Assembly: GCF_030409335.1 (NCBI RefSeq)
Contig: NZ_JAUFPN010000152.1
Location: 1 to 38,310, forward strand
Source of the DNA: Paeniroseomonas aquatica
GTDB taxonomy: Bacteria > Pseudomonadota > Alphaproteobacteria > Acetobacterales > Acetobacteraceae
Direction: 5' to 3'
Length of the DNA: 38,310 nucleotides
Shown piece after piece: positions 8,684 to 16,405 of the stretch (position 1 is its first letter; each line of letters opens with the position of its first letter). The notes under the pieces were generated by a model. It saw only the letters and a program-made list of their open reading frames with translations. It did no database searches and was not told where the DNA came from. Position numbers and translations under genes: made by a program.

Positions 8684-9463
8684 ATGAGCCGCAAGCTGCA
8701 GAGCGTCGCCAGCTACGAACAATGGGTTGCCCACCTGCTGGCGAATTACCCCGAGGAGGAAGCGCTCTCGATCGCGGTCGGCGGCGACTACGAGGATATC
8801 GGGATCTACGAGCATGCCCTGCTCCGCAGCCACGGGCTGCAGCCGGACCAGGTGGTGATCGACGTCGGCTGCGGCTCCGGCCGGCTCGCCTGGCAGCTGC
8901 GGCGCTACCCGGAGCTGCGCTACACCGGCACGGACCCGGTTCCGGCCCTGGTCGACTACGCCCGACGCAAGGTCGGGCGGCCGGATTTCCGATTCGTGGT
9001 CGAGCGGGAGAACCGGCTGCCGGCCGCCCCGGGCAGCGCCGACCTGGTTGTCTTCTTCTCCGTCCTCACCCATCTGCTGCACGAGGAATCCTATGCCTAC
9101 CTCGAGGCCGCGCGGGAGGCGCTGCGACCCGGCGGGCGGGTGATATTCTCTTTCCTCGAATTCGCGGTGCCGGTGAACTGGCCGATCTTCCAGAATTGCG
9201 TCGCCTGGGCGCGAAGTTCGGGCAATGCCGGGCATCTCAACGTCTTCCTGCACCGGTCCGACCTGCGGATCTGGGCACAGCAGCTCGGCTTCAACGTCGT
9301 CGCCATGCTCTATGGCGACGCGCCCATCGTCGAGGTGGATGCGGCGGCGGCAACCGCCCGGGTGCCGGTCGGGCGCTATCCGCTCGGCCAGTCGCTCTGC
9401 GTCCTGCGCAAGCCCCTGCCCGGGGAGGCGGTGGAGCCGGCGCTTATCCCGCGCGAGGCCTGA
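8684..9463 (+). CDS. Class I SAM-dependent methyltransferase
   Basis: A 259-residue methyltransferase. Motif I is VVIDVGCGSGRLAW (about residues 57-70), an acidic motif II is in YTGTDPVPALVDYA, and the post-I region LVVFFSVLTHLLHEESYAYL is also typical. Such enzymes transfer a methyl group from S-adenosylmethionine. Here the neighbours suggest a sugar or glycan substrate rather than a small metabolite, which is inference. It is probably co-transcribed with the epimerase and ends just before the terminator of the convergent RTX gene. Confidence 0.85.
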   Translation: MSRKLQSVASYEQWVAHLLANYPEEEALSIAVGGDYEDIGIYEHALLRSHGLQPDQVVIDVGCGSGRLAWQLRRYPELRYTGTDPVPALVDYARRKVGRPDFRFVVERENRLPAAPGSADLVVFFSVLTHLLHEESYAYLEAAREALRPGGRVIFSFLEFAVPVNWPIFQNCVAWARSSGNAGHLNVFLHRSDLRIWAQQLGFNVVAMLYGDAPIVEVDAAAATARVPVGRYPLGQSLCVLRKPLPGEAVEPALIPREA

Positions 9464-9480
9464 GCCCTCGCCACGAAAAA

Positions 9481-9504
9481 GGGCCGGGCATTGCTGCCCG
9501 GCCC
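9481..9504 (-). terminator. Rho-independent terminator of the large RTX gene
   Basis: A perfect 10-bp stem (GGGCCGGGCA / TGCCCGGCCC on the plus strand) closes a 4-base loop. On the minus strand it is followed immediately by five Ts (plus-strand A-tract 9476-9480). It lies 39 bases beyond the stop of the minus-strand RTX gene. It also lies just past the methyltransferase stop, where it could act weakly in the other direction. Confidence 0.9.
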
Positions 9505-9513
9505 CTGCCGTCT

Positions 9514-9534
9514 CCGGGGGAGATCCTCCCCCGG
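9514..9534. other. Second GC hairpin next to the RTX terminator
   Basis: Perfect 9-bp arms CCGGGGGAG and CTCCCCCGG surround a 3-base loop, between the RTX stop and the terminator at 9481-9504. There is no T-tract. It may protect the 3' end of the mRNA or reinforce termination. Confidence 0.6.
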
Positions 9535-9542
9535 GGTCCGGA

Positions 9543-11600
9543 TCAGTAGAAGATGACGTCGTTGGCGAAGCTGAAGCCGGTCGCATCGGCGATGAAGGTG
9601 ATGCTGGCACCGGCGGTGGTGAAGCTCAGATCGCCGCCCACCAGGGTGAAGTCCGCCGCCGTCACCGAACCGGTGGCGAAGGAGAGCTTGTCGGTCCCGA
9701 CCTCGAAGTCGACGATGATGTCGTCGCCCGCGGCCGCGCCGAAGAGGAACACATCCGCGCCTGCGCCACCGGTGAGGGCATCGTCGCCCGCGCCGCCGAC
9801 GATGGTGTCGTTGCCGGCCCCGCCGTCGAGCTCGTCGCCGCCACCGCCGCCGTCCAGCAGGTTGGCGACGTCGTTGCCCACGAGGACATCGGCGCCGTCA
9901 CCGGTCTTGATGGCCTCGATCGACGTCAGGCGGAGATCGAGCGCCGGGCTGTCGGGCACCGAAAGGTCGATGCTGACCCCGGCCGAGGAGAGGCTGAGGT
10001 CGAGGGTGTCGAAGCCGCCGCCGCCATCGATGATCCCCTCGGACAGGGTGAAGGTCTCGTCGAGATCGGTGCCGTAGAACATGACGTCCTTGGCGAAGCT
10101 GAAGCCGGCCGCATCGCTGAGGAAGGTGATGCTGGCACCGGCGGTGGAGAAGCTCAGCTCGCCACCCGCCAGGCTGAAGTCCGCCGCCGTCACCGACCCG
10201 TAGGCGAAGGAGAGCTTGTCCAGCCCGACTTCGAGGTCGGTGATGATGTCCGCGCCGGATCCGGCCGCGAATTTGAAGATGTCCGAGCCCGCTCCGCCGG
10301 TGAGGACATCGTCGCCCTCGCCGCCGATGATGGTGTCGTTGCCGGCCCCGCCATCGAGCGCGTCGCCGTTGTTGCCGCCGTCCAGCAGGTTGCTGGCAGC
10401 GTCGCCGGTGAGGACGTCGGCGCCGTAGCCGGTCCTGATGCCCTCGATCGAAGTCAGGCGGAGATCGAGCGCCGGGCTGTCGGGCGCCGAGAGGTCGATG
10501 CTGAACCCGATCTGGAAGAAGCCGAGGTCCAGCGTGTCGAAGCCGGCGCCGCCGTCGATGACGCCCGTGGTGAGGGTGAAGGTATCGCCGAAGGCGGTGC
10601 CGACCAGCGCCTCGATGCCGCCGAAGTAGGTGGCGCCGGCGATGGCGCTGCTGGTGGCGGAGTAGGCGTTGACGACCACGCCGGCGGTGAGGCCGGCGAA
10701 GCTGAGGGTATCGATGCCGTCGCCGCCCAGGACCGTGTCCGTGCCGGTCGACAGGATCAGGTCGTCGCCGCTGCCGGCCACGATGTAGTTGGCGCCCGCG
10801 CCGCCATCGATCGTGTCGGCGCCCTCGCTGCCGACGACGACGTCGTCGCCGAGGCCGCTGGACAGGCTGCTGTTGGCGCCGCTGCCCAGGATGACGTCGT
10901 TGCCGGCGCCGCCGTCGACGGTATCGGCGCCGCCGTAGCCGAAGATGTAGTCGTCGCCGGTGCCGCCCGAGATGCTGTCGCCCGCGCCGCCGCCGATGAG
11001 CTGGTCGTTGCCCTCGCCGCCGAGCAGCGTGCTGGCCGAGGCGAAGACGCCGATGAGGGTGTCGTCGCCGCCGCCGCCGTCGAGGAGGCTGCCGACGTAG
11101 CCGATGGAATCGCCGGCGCTGGTGCCGATGATGGTCTCGACGCCGGAGAAGTAGGTCGTGCCCGCCAGGCCGGGCCCCGTGGCGCTGATCGCGTCCACGG
11201 TGACGGGGCCGGAGACGCCGGCGAAGCTGAGGGTGTCGACGCCGTCGCCGCCCTGGATGTTGTCGGTGCCGCCGCCGGAGATGAAGAGGTCGTCGCCGAG
11301 GCCGCCGACGAGGAAGTTGAGCCCGAGGCCGCCCGCCAGGGTATCGTTCCCACCGAGGCCGCTCAGCTGGTCGTTGCCGGCGCCGCCGGTGATGGAATCG
11401 TTGCCGCCGGCCGCGAGCACGGTGTCGTTGCCGTCGCCGCCTTCGAGGGTATTGGCGCCCGAGCCGCCGACCCGGATGTCGATGTAGTCATCGCCGCCGA
11501 GACCGCTGAGCGAGACGCTGTCGGTCGTGGTGCCGAAGAAATCCTGGCTGGCGGTCCCGACCCGGACCTTGTTGCCGCTGCTTGCAATGAAAACTGCCAT
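9543..11600 (-). CDS. Large RTX (hemolysin-type calcium-binding) secreted protein, modular
   Basis: A 685-residue, cysteine-free, acidic protein built almost wholly of Gly/Asp-rich RTX nonapeptides (pattern GGxGxDxLx) alternating with beta-rich spacers such as DTLSFAG and SVTAADF-type segments. RTX proteins leave the cell unfolded by type I secretion and fold on binding calcium outside. I chose ATG 11600 (MAVFIASSGNK), which has a GGGAGCG ribosome-binding site. A longer frame from 11657 adds 19 unlikely residues. The protein is made of three modules repeating every 175-176 residues. There is no recognisable enzyme domain, so a structural or adhesive surface role is more likely than a protease or lipase. 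The type I secretion genes lie across the divergent control region. Confidence 0.92.
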   Translation of the reverse strand: MAVFIASSGNKVRVGTASQDFFGTTTDSVSLSGLGGDDYIDIRVGGSGANTLEGGDGNDTVLAAGGNDSITGGAGNDQLSGLGGNDTLAGGLGLNFLVGGLGDDLFISGGGTDNIQGGDGVDTLSFAGVSGPVTVDAISATGPGLAGTTYFSGVETIIGTSAGDSIGYVGSLLDGGGGDDTLIGVFASASTLLGGEGNDQLIGGGAGDSISGGTGDDYIFGYGGADTVDGGAGNDVILGSGANSSLSSGLGDDVVVGSEGADTIDGGAGANYIVAGSGDDLILSTGTDTVLGGDGIDTLSFAGLTAGVVVNAYSATSSAIAGATYFGGIEALVGTAFGDTFTLTTGVIDGGAGFDTLDLGFFQIGFSIDLSAPDSPALDLRLTSIEGIRTGYGADVLTGDAASNLLDGGNNGDALDGGAGNDTIIGGEGDDVLTGGAGSDIFKFAAGSGADIITDLEVGLDKLSFAYGSVTAADFSLAGGELSFSTAGASITFLSDAAGFSFAKDVMFYGTDLDETFTLSEGIIDGGGGFDTLDLSLSSAGVSIDLSVPDSPALDLRLTSIEAIKTGDGADVLVGNDVANLLDGGGGGDELDGGAGNDTIVGGAGDDALTGGAGADVFLFGAAAGDDIIVDFEVGTDKLSFATGSVTAADFTLVGGDLSFTTAGASITFIADATGFSFANDVIFY
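9546..10037 (-). repeat. RTX module, C-terminal copy
   Basis: It encodes the last 164 residues of the large RTX protein. It aligns without gaps to the copy at 10074-10565, with an offset of 176 codons at both ends. Shared landmarks are IDGGxGFDTLDL, PDSPALDLRLTSIE, DGGAGNDTI, and a terminal GFSFA-DV-FY motif. Confidence 0.9.
10074..10565 (-). repeat. RTX module, penultimate copy
   Basis: It encodes residues about 346-509 of the large RTX protein and is the partner of 9546-10037. The two copies differ at scattered positions (for example TSIEGIRTG versus TSIEAIKTG) but keep exact length. This indicates an in-frame duplication that has since diverged. Confidence 0.9.
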
Positions 11601-11686
11601 CGAGACGCTCCCGCGGATCCGAAGCGAACGGAAGCCGCCCGCATACGGGCACCCCATTCAACCCATACCATAGAACTCATACTTGG

Positions 11687-11704
11687 TTCACAACCGCTGG
11701 TGAA
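11687..11704. promoter_or_regulatory. Candidate operator, large-RTX side
   Basis: TTCACAACCGCTGGTGAA has perfect 5-bp outer arms (TTCAC/GTGAA). It matches the site at 11957-11972 at 13 of 16 positions in the same orientation. It lies 87 bases upstream of the large RTX start. Confidence 0.4.
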
Positions 11705-11946
11705 GCGGGCAGGTCGTCTCAATTTGTACCGGTCCTCGCCTGGGCGGCCGGGAACCCGGTATCAAGGGTTGCACGGTCCGCTGGCGCTGCGCCCAGTTGA
11801 GGCAGGCATTGGTTGCGGATTGGTTGCGCAGGGCCATCAGCCCGACAGGCGCGGCGGCCAGCCCCTCCCGCGGCATGTCCTCGGATTGGGCACGGCGGCT
11901 TCCTCGCCAATGGGTGTAATGACTTGTCTCGGGCATTGCCTCCAGA

Positions 11947-11975
11947 TTGACCAGATCGCAACCACTGGTTAAAGA
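11947..11975 (+). promoter_or_regulatory. Candidate promoter with embedded operator for the small RTX gene/operon
   Basis: A TTGACC -35-like hexamer (11947-11952), a 17-base spacer and a TAAAGA -10-like hexamer (11970-11975) lie about 57 bases before the small RTX start. The spacer contains a perfect palindrome AACCACTGGTT (11960-11970). That position would let a bound protein block or remodel the promoter. The -10 match is only partial, so this is a prediction. Confidence 0.45.
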
Positions 11976-12031
11976 TCGCCCCTATTGGAAGGCGCCTTGT
12001 TGGTGCCCGAGCCGTCGACGGGGTGTAGGCC

Positions 12032-12874
12032 ATGGCAGATTTCGCTTCGATTGCAGGGGGGTCGCCCATCCTCCTTTCCGCCGTTCCATCCAACCTGGAT
12101 GCCTTTTACCATATCGAGACGGGTGGCCTTTTCGTCGATCGCAGCGGCGCAAGCGCCAATACGCAGGTTGACGCCAGCGCGGCGACCGGCGGCATCGCCT
12201 ACAAGGGCAGCGACGCCGACGACGGCGCCGGCTTCAGCTTCCAGGGCAGCGCCTTCGGCGACACCGTGAACGGCGGCGCCGGCGCCGACAGCATCTCCAC
12301 CGGCGAGGGCAACAATTACGCCCTGGGCGGCGACGGCGCCGACTCCATCACCGCCGGCGGCGGAGCCGACACGATCATCGGCGGCGCCGGCGACGACGCC
12401 ATCTCCGGCGGCAACGGCGCCAACAACCTGCAGGGCGGCGACGGCAACGACACCATCCTCGGCGGCGCCGACAACGACAGCATCTCCGGCGGCTCGGGCA
12501 ACGACAACCTCTGGGGCGGGGCCGGCAACGACACCATCCTGGGCGGCGACGGCAACGACAGCATCGTCGGCGGCGCCGGCGACGACATGCTCATCGGCGG
12601 TGCGGGCAGCGACGTCTTCGCCTACGGCGACGGCTTCGGCGGCAACGACACCATCGTCGGCTTCAGCTACGGCCAGGACTTCGTGGCCATCAAGGCCGGC
12701 ATGGGCGGCCTCACCTCGCTCAGCGGCTTCGACGGCGTCACCAACAAGATCGAAGTGGTCGGCAGCAGCGTGAAGGTGACGATCGGCACCGACACCATCC
12801 TGATCAAGGGCATCGCCGGGGCCAGCACCAGCGACCTGCTGAGCAACCCCGAGAACTGGATCAAGATCGTCTAA
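12032..12874 (+). CDS. Small RTX calcium-binding protein, probable type I secretion substrate
   Basis: A 280-residue cysteine-free protein. Residues 81-197 are thirteen consecutive nonapeptides in unbroken 9-residue register (GGDGNDTIL, GGAGDDMLI and so on). A cap follows (GFGGNDTIVGFSYGQDF), then a C-terminal segment (about 220-280, ending in hydrophobic residues WIKIV) that would hold the uncleaved type I secretion signal. The N-terminal 75 residues match no enzyme I recognise. It is the first gene of the plus-strand series leading into the glycosyltransferase and ABC/HlyD genes and is the likely cognate cargo. The start is ATG 12032. Its ribosome-binding site is weak. Confidence 0.9.
   Translation: MADFASIAGGSPILLSAVPSNLDAFYHIETGGLFVDRSGASANTQVDASAATGGIAYKGSDADDGAGFSFQGSAFGDTVNGGAGADSISTGEGNNYALGGDGADSITAGGGADTIIGGAGDDAISGGNGANNLQGGDGNDTILGGADNDSISGGSGNDNLWGGAGNDTILGGDGNDSIVGGAGDDMLIGGAGSDVFAYGDGFGGNDTIVGFSYGQDFVAIKAGMGGLTSLSGFDGVTNKIEVVGSSVKVTIGTDTILIKGIAGASTSDLLSNPENWIKIV
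12272..12622 (+). repeat. Thirteen in-register RTX nonapeptide repeats
   Basis: A 27-base period run 13 times encodes GGxGxDxxx units from residue 81 to 197 of the small RTX protein. It is a coding calcium-binding repeat, not a CRISPR or satellite array. Confidence 0.9.
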
Positions 12875-12922
12875 GCCGCATCGATAAAGACACCGGAAAC
12901 CTTTGCCGGTTACCCGTGTCGC

Positions 12923-15154
12923 ATGAAGGCGGGGGTAAAGGTTCTGGATACCTTCGGGCACGCACCGGCGATATCGCAAGATATCGCCGGAACCGCTTCT
13001 GCAACATTTCTGGTGCTGGCCCCCGGCATCGTCCTGCTGGGACTGCAGGGCGGGCTGGCCGGCATCGATGCCGGCAGCATCTCCCTCGCCTCGGAGCACG
13101 GCCCGCTCGATGCGCCGATGTCCTGGCTGCAGGTGCCTGCCTCCGACCCGCCCCTGTCGTTGCTGATCGCCCGGGCCCAGCCCGGCCTCGCCGCCGATGC
13201 CATCCTCACCGTGACCGATGAGCTGGGCGGCTCGGCGCTGCTCGCCCTCCGCCCGGTCACCGATATCCGCGAGTTGCTCGCCGGGCAGCCGGCCCCGGCC
13301 ATCCTGCGCATCGCCGGCTTCATCGCCGCCCGCGCCCTCGGCATGTTCCGCCGCCCGGATGATGCGGCGCTGGCCGGCCTCTGCCGCAACCTCGCCTCGC
13401 TCGGCCGGTCGCCCGACCGCGTCGCCGTGCCCGTCGCCCGCTGCGGCGACGACACCCTGGCCTGGTCCCTGCCCGGCGGCCTCGGCGGCGGCGCCGCCAC
13501 CTCGCTCGTCGTCGGCCGGCACCGGATCCGCCAGGCCGGCCACGCCGGTGGCATCATGCTGCTGGCGGACCGGCGGTTCGAGGATGGCTACCTGCTGCCC
13601 GGCGGCGGCGACGGGCCCATCCACCTGGCCCCCCACCGCGGCCCGCTGCCGACGCTCGCGGAGCTGGCCCGCCGGCCCGATGCCGCCGCCAAGGCGCTCT
13701 ACCGCAGCGCCGCCCAGGAACTTGCCCGCCGCGCGGCCGGGGACGAGAGCTGCCGGCGCCTGCTGCGCGACCACCAGCTGCTGGCGCCGGCCCGGGCCTT
13801 CAGCCAGGTCGCCGAGCCGGAGGGGCCTTTCGGCGGTGCCCTGGAACTCGCGCTCGACGACCATGACGGCGGCCTCTTCCTGCGCGGCTGGCTGCGCGAC
13901 CCGCTGGGGCTGGTCAGCCAGCTGTCGCTGGTCGGCAATTTCGGCGAGCAGCCGCTGCCCGCCGCTGCGCTGACCCGATTCCCGCGGCCCGATCTGGTGA
14001 AGAAATACGCCGATGCGCCGCACGGCAGCCCCGGCCTCCGCGCCGGCTTCGTCGGCCATCTGCCGCAGGGTGCGGTGCAGCCCTCGGCCCAGTGGCGCCT
14101 GCGCATCCGGCTGACCACCGGGGACCAGGTCACCCTGGTCGCGCCCGCCGCCATCACCAGCCCGCTGCTCGCGCGCGACCGCATCCTCGGCGCCATCGCC
14201 CCGACCCATGTCACGCCCGAGATCCTGACCAGCTGCATCGCCCTGCCGGTCGAGCGGCTGCACCGGCGCGTCATGGCCGCCCGCCTCCCGCCCGAGGTGA
14301 TCCGCATCGGCGTCCCGGTGGCGGCGCCGGTCATCAGCCTGATCGTGCCGATCTACCGCAACGTGCACTACCTGCGGCACCAGCTCTCCGCCTTCGCCCG
14401 CGACCCCGCCCTGCGCGAGGCGGAGCTGATCTACGTGCTCGACAGCCCCGAGCAGCGGGAGGAGCTGGAGCACATGCTGCGCGGCTACCACGGCATCAAC
14501 CGCGTGCCGGTGACGCTGGTGGTGCAGCCGACCAACTACGGCTACGGCAGCGCCTGCAACGCCGGCGCCGCCGAGGCCCGGGCCCCGGTGCTGCTGCTGC
14601 TGAACTCGGATGTGGTGCCGGCCGGGCGCGGCTGGCTGCTGCCCCTGCTGCAGGCCCTGGCCGCGGCACCGGGATTGGCTGCGGTGGGGCCGAAGCTGCT
14701 CTTCGCCAGCGGCGCCCTGCAGCATGCCGGGCTCTACTTCGAGCGGCCCGAGCAGGGGGATTGGCACAACAGCCACTACTACAAGGGCATGCCCCGCCAC
14801 TTCCCGGCGGCGCAGCAGGCGCGCGAGGTCCCGGGCATCACCGGCGCCGCCTTCTGCGTCCGCCGCGCCGCCTATCAGGCGGTCGGCGGCATCTCCACCG
14901 ACTACGTCGTCGGCGACTACGAGGATTCCGACCTCTGCCTCCGCCTGCGGGCCGATGGCGGCGGCATCGGCTACGTGCCGGCCGCCGAGCTGTACCATTT
15001 CGAGCGGCAGTCGATCAGCCTGCATGCCGGCTATACCCGCACCCTGGCCGCCACCTACAACCGCGGCCTGCACCACCGGCGCTGGGCGGCGGACATGGAA
15101 CGGCTGATGGCCCGCCCCTGGCCGGCCGGCCCGGCCCCCGCCGGGCGGAGCTGA
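12923..15154 (+). CDS. Multidomain GT2-family glycosyltransferase
   Basis: A 743-residue protein. Residues about 471-735 form a GT-A fold family 2 domain: ISLIVPIYRN (471-480), an acceptable DxD-type site NSD (561-563), and GDYEDSD (664-670) near the base position. The first about 300 residues are an uncharacterised domain. Residues about 305-410 hold a GW..D / RPDL / GF segment resembling one in the tail-anchored protein two genes downstream. GT2 enzymes transfer sugars from nucleotide donors. Here the target could be surface glycan or the RTX cargo, which is inference. It begins 48 bases after the small RTX gene and ends 5 bases before the GT4 gene. The start is uncertain: ATG 12923 has no ribosome-binding site, and a GTG at 13013 would place the nearby hairpin outside the gene. 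Confidence 0.85.
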   Translation: MKAGVKVLDTFGHAPAISQDIAGTASATFLVLAPGIVLLGLQGGLAGIDAGSISLASEHGPLDAPMSWLQVPASDPPLSLLIARAQPGLAADAILTVTDELGGSALLALRPVTDIRELLAGQPAPAILRIAGFIAARALGMFRRPDDAALAGLCRNLASLGRSPDRVAVPVARCGDDTLAWSLPGGLGGGAATSLVVGRHRIRQAGHAGGIMLLADRRFEDGYLLPGGGDGPIHLAPHRGPLPTLAELARRPDAAAKALYRSAAQELARRAAGDESCRRLLRDHQLLAPARAFSQVAEPEGPFGGALELALDDHDGGLFLRGWLRDPLGLVSQLSLVGNFGEQPLPAAALTRFPRPDLVKKYADAPHGSPGLRAGFVGHLPQGAVQPSAQWRLRIRLTTGDQVTLVAPAAITSPLLARDRILGAIAPTHVTPEILTSCIALPVERLHRRVMAARLPPEVIRIGVPVAAPVISLIVPIYRNVHYLRHQLSAFARDPALREAELIYVLDSPEQREELEHMLRGYHGINRVPVTLVVQPTNYGYGSACNAGAAEARAPVLLLLNSDVVPAGRGWLLPLLQALAAAPGLAAVGPKLLFASGALQHAGLYFERPEQGDWHNSHYYKGMPRHFPAAQQAREVPGITGAAFCVRRAAYQAVGGISTDYVVGDYEDSDLCLRLRADGGGIGYVPAAELYHFERQSISLHAGYTRTLAATYNRGLHHRRWAADMERLMARPWPAGPAPAGRS
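12965..12990 (+). other. Perfect 11-bp hairpin with GCAA tetraloop
   Basis: Arms CCGGCGATATC and GATATCGCCGG close a GCAA (GNRA-class) loop. It lies 91 bases beyond the small RTX stop and at the 5' end of the annotated glycosyltransferase frame. No T-tract follows. It could attenuate transcription, block ribosomes, or protect the RTX part of the mRNA so that more cargo than machinery is made. Confidence 0.6.
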
Positions 15155-15159
15155 CCGAG

Positions 15160-16404
15160 ATGCGCGTGCTGTTCCTCTGCCACAACCACCCCTCCCTGCA
15201 GGCCGGCGGGACCGAGGTCTTCGCCCGCAACCTGTTCCGCGAGCTGCGCGACCGGCATGGGGTGGAAGGCCTCTTCCTCGCCGCCGTCACCAGCACCCAC
15301 CGCGAATGGCTGCCCGGCACGATGGTGCAGTCCATCGGCGAGGCGACGGACGAGCTGCTGCTCTGGCTCGACCACTTCGACCGCTTCTTCCTGTCCCAGC
15401 CCGACACCTACGGCCTTGCCTCGCTGGTGCCGCTGATCGAGCAGCTGGCCCCCGACATCGTGCATGTGCACCACACCCTGCAGCTGGGCGTCGAGACGCT
15501 GGACCTGCTGCGCCGGCTGCTGCCGCGGGCGCAGTTCATCTTCACCGCGCATGACTTCTTCCCGCTCTGCGCCCAGGAGGGCCAGCTGCTCACTACCGAT
15601 GGCCGGCTCTGCACCGGCCCCTCGCTGGACGGCTGCCTGCGCTGCTTCCCCGGCCGGCCGGCCGGCGACTTGGTGATGCGCGACCTGCAGATGCGCGACG
15701 TGCTGGCCGATTTCGCCCGCATCCTGGTGCCGAGCGACTTCGCCCGCGGCCGCTACCTCGCCGCCGGCTGGTCGCCCGACCGCTTCAGCGTCATGCCGAA
15801 CGGCGTGCCCGACCTGCCGGCGGCGCCGCATCGCCGGGTGGCCGACGGCCGGCGGGACCGCTTCGGCTTCTTCGGCCACATCAACCGCTTCAAGGGCAGC
15901 CTCATGCTGCTGCGCGCCTCCCGCCTGCTGACGGGCACGGGGGTCGCGCACGGCGTCGCTCTGCATGGCGGGGCGGCCTATCAGTCCGAGGCCTTCATGG
16001 CCGAATTCGACGCCGATCTCGCCGCCGCCCCGGATGCCAGCTTCCGCGGCGCCTATGCGCCCGAGGATCTGGCCGGGCTGATGGAGCAGGTCGACTGGGT
16101 CGTCATCCCCTCCATCTGGTGGGAGAACGCGCCGTTGGTGGTGCAGGAAGCCTTCCGCCACCGCCGCCCGGTGATCTGCAGCGGCGTCGGCGGCACCGCC
16201 GAGATGGTGCGCGACGGCATCGACGGGCTGCATGCCCCGATCAAGGACCCCGCAGGCCTCGCCGCGGTCATGCGCCGGGCGATCGAGACGCCGGGGCTGT
16301 GGGACAGCCTGGTCGCCGGCATCGTCCCGCCGACCACGGTGGGTGCGGCGGCGCGGGACCACCTGATGCTCTATCAGGCGGCATTGGCGGAGGCGGCGGT
16401 CTGA
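15160..16404 (+). CDS. GT4-family (GT-B fold) glycosyltransferase
   Basis: A 414-residue protein with two Rossmann-like halves. The N-terminus is MRVLFLCHNHPSLQAGGTEV, the central part has HVHHTLQLGVETL, and the C-terminal half has FFGHINRFKGSLML and the GT4 EX7E motif (Glu322 and Glu330 in ENAPLVVQE). A cysteine-rich patch (about residues 144-165: four Cys, ending CLRCF) could bind metal or be structural, as in some GT4 relatives. The ATG lies 5 bases after the GT2 stop and the gene ends 1 base before the next ATG, so it is part of a tightly packed operon. Donor and acceptor are unknown. Confidence 0.9.
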   Translation: MRVLFLCHNHPSLQAGGTEVFARNLFRELRDRHGVEGLFLAAVTSTHREWLPGTMVQSIGEATDELLLWLDHFDRFFLSQPDTYGLASLVPLIEQLAPDIVHVHHTLQLGVETLDLLRRLLPRAQFIFTAHDFFPLCAQEGQLLTTDGRLCTGPSLDGCLRCFPGRPAGDLVMRDLQMRDVLADFARILVPSDFARGRYLAAGWSPDRFSVMPNGVPDLPAAPHRRVADGRRDRFGFFGHINRFKGSLMLLRASRLLTGTGVAHGVALHGGAAYQSEAFMAEFDADLAAAPDASFRGAYAPEDLAGLMEQVDWVVIPSIWWENAPLVVQEAFRHRRPVICSGVGGTAEMVRDGIDGLHAPIKDPAGLAAVMRRAIETPGLWDSLVAGIVPPTTVGAAARDHLMLYQAALAEAAV

Positions 16405-16405
16405 C

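Larger units (their letters stand above)
11601..12031. promoter_or_regulatory. Divergent control region between the two RTX genes
   Basis: A 431-base stretch with no convincing gene, lower in GC than its surroundings. It should hold promoters for both RTX genes. Visible elements are related imperfect palindromes near each end (11687-11704 and 11957-11972), a direct repeat ATTGGTTGCG at 11808-11817 and 11819-11828, and a candidate plus-strand promoter. Open frames here are antisense-like and lack ribosome-binding sites. Confidence 0.6.

Noticed and set aside
11688-11936. 82-codon minus-strand frame in the RTX control region
   Set aside because: It has no ribosome-binding site and no recognisable fold, and it covers the region with operator-like repeats.
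9225-11972. 915-codon plus-strand open frame opposite the large RTX gene
   Set aside because: It is antisense to the Gly/Asp repeats, gives Ala/Val/Gly-rich low-complexity protein, and has no ribosome-binding site. The minus-strand frame has a clear RTX pattern and terminator.
12272-12622. Regular 27-base repeats as a CRISPR or satellite array
   Set aside because: The period is coding (9 codons), in frame, with no spacers. It encodes RTX calcium-binding nonapeptides.
12892-12910. ACCGG/CCGGT hairpin after the small RTX gene as a terminator
   Set aside because: It has 5-bp outer arms with internal mismatches and no T-tract. At best it is a minor pause site, so it was not listed as a terminator.
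11969-15076. 1035-codon minus-strand open frame
   Set aside because: It spans the small RTX gene and GT2 in antisense. It has no conserved motifs and arises from high GC.
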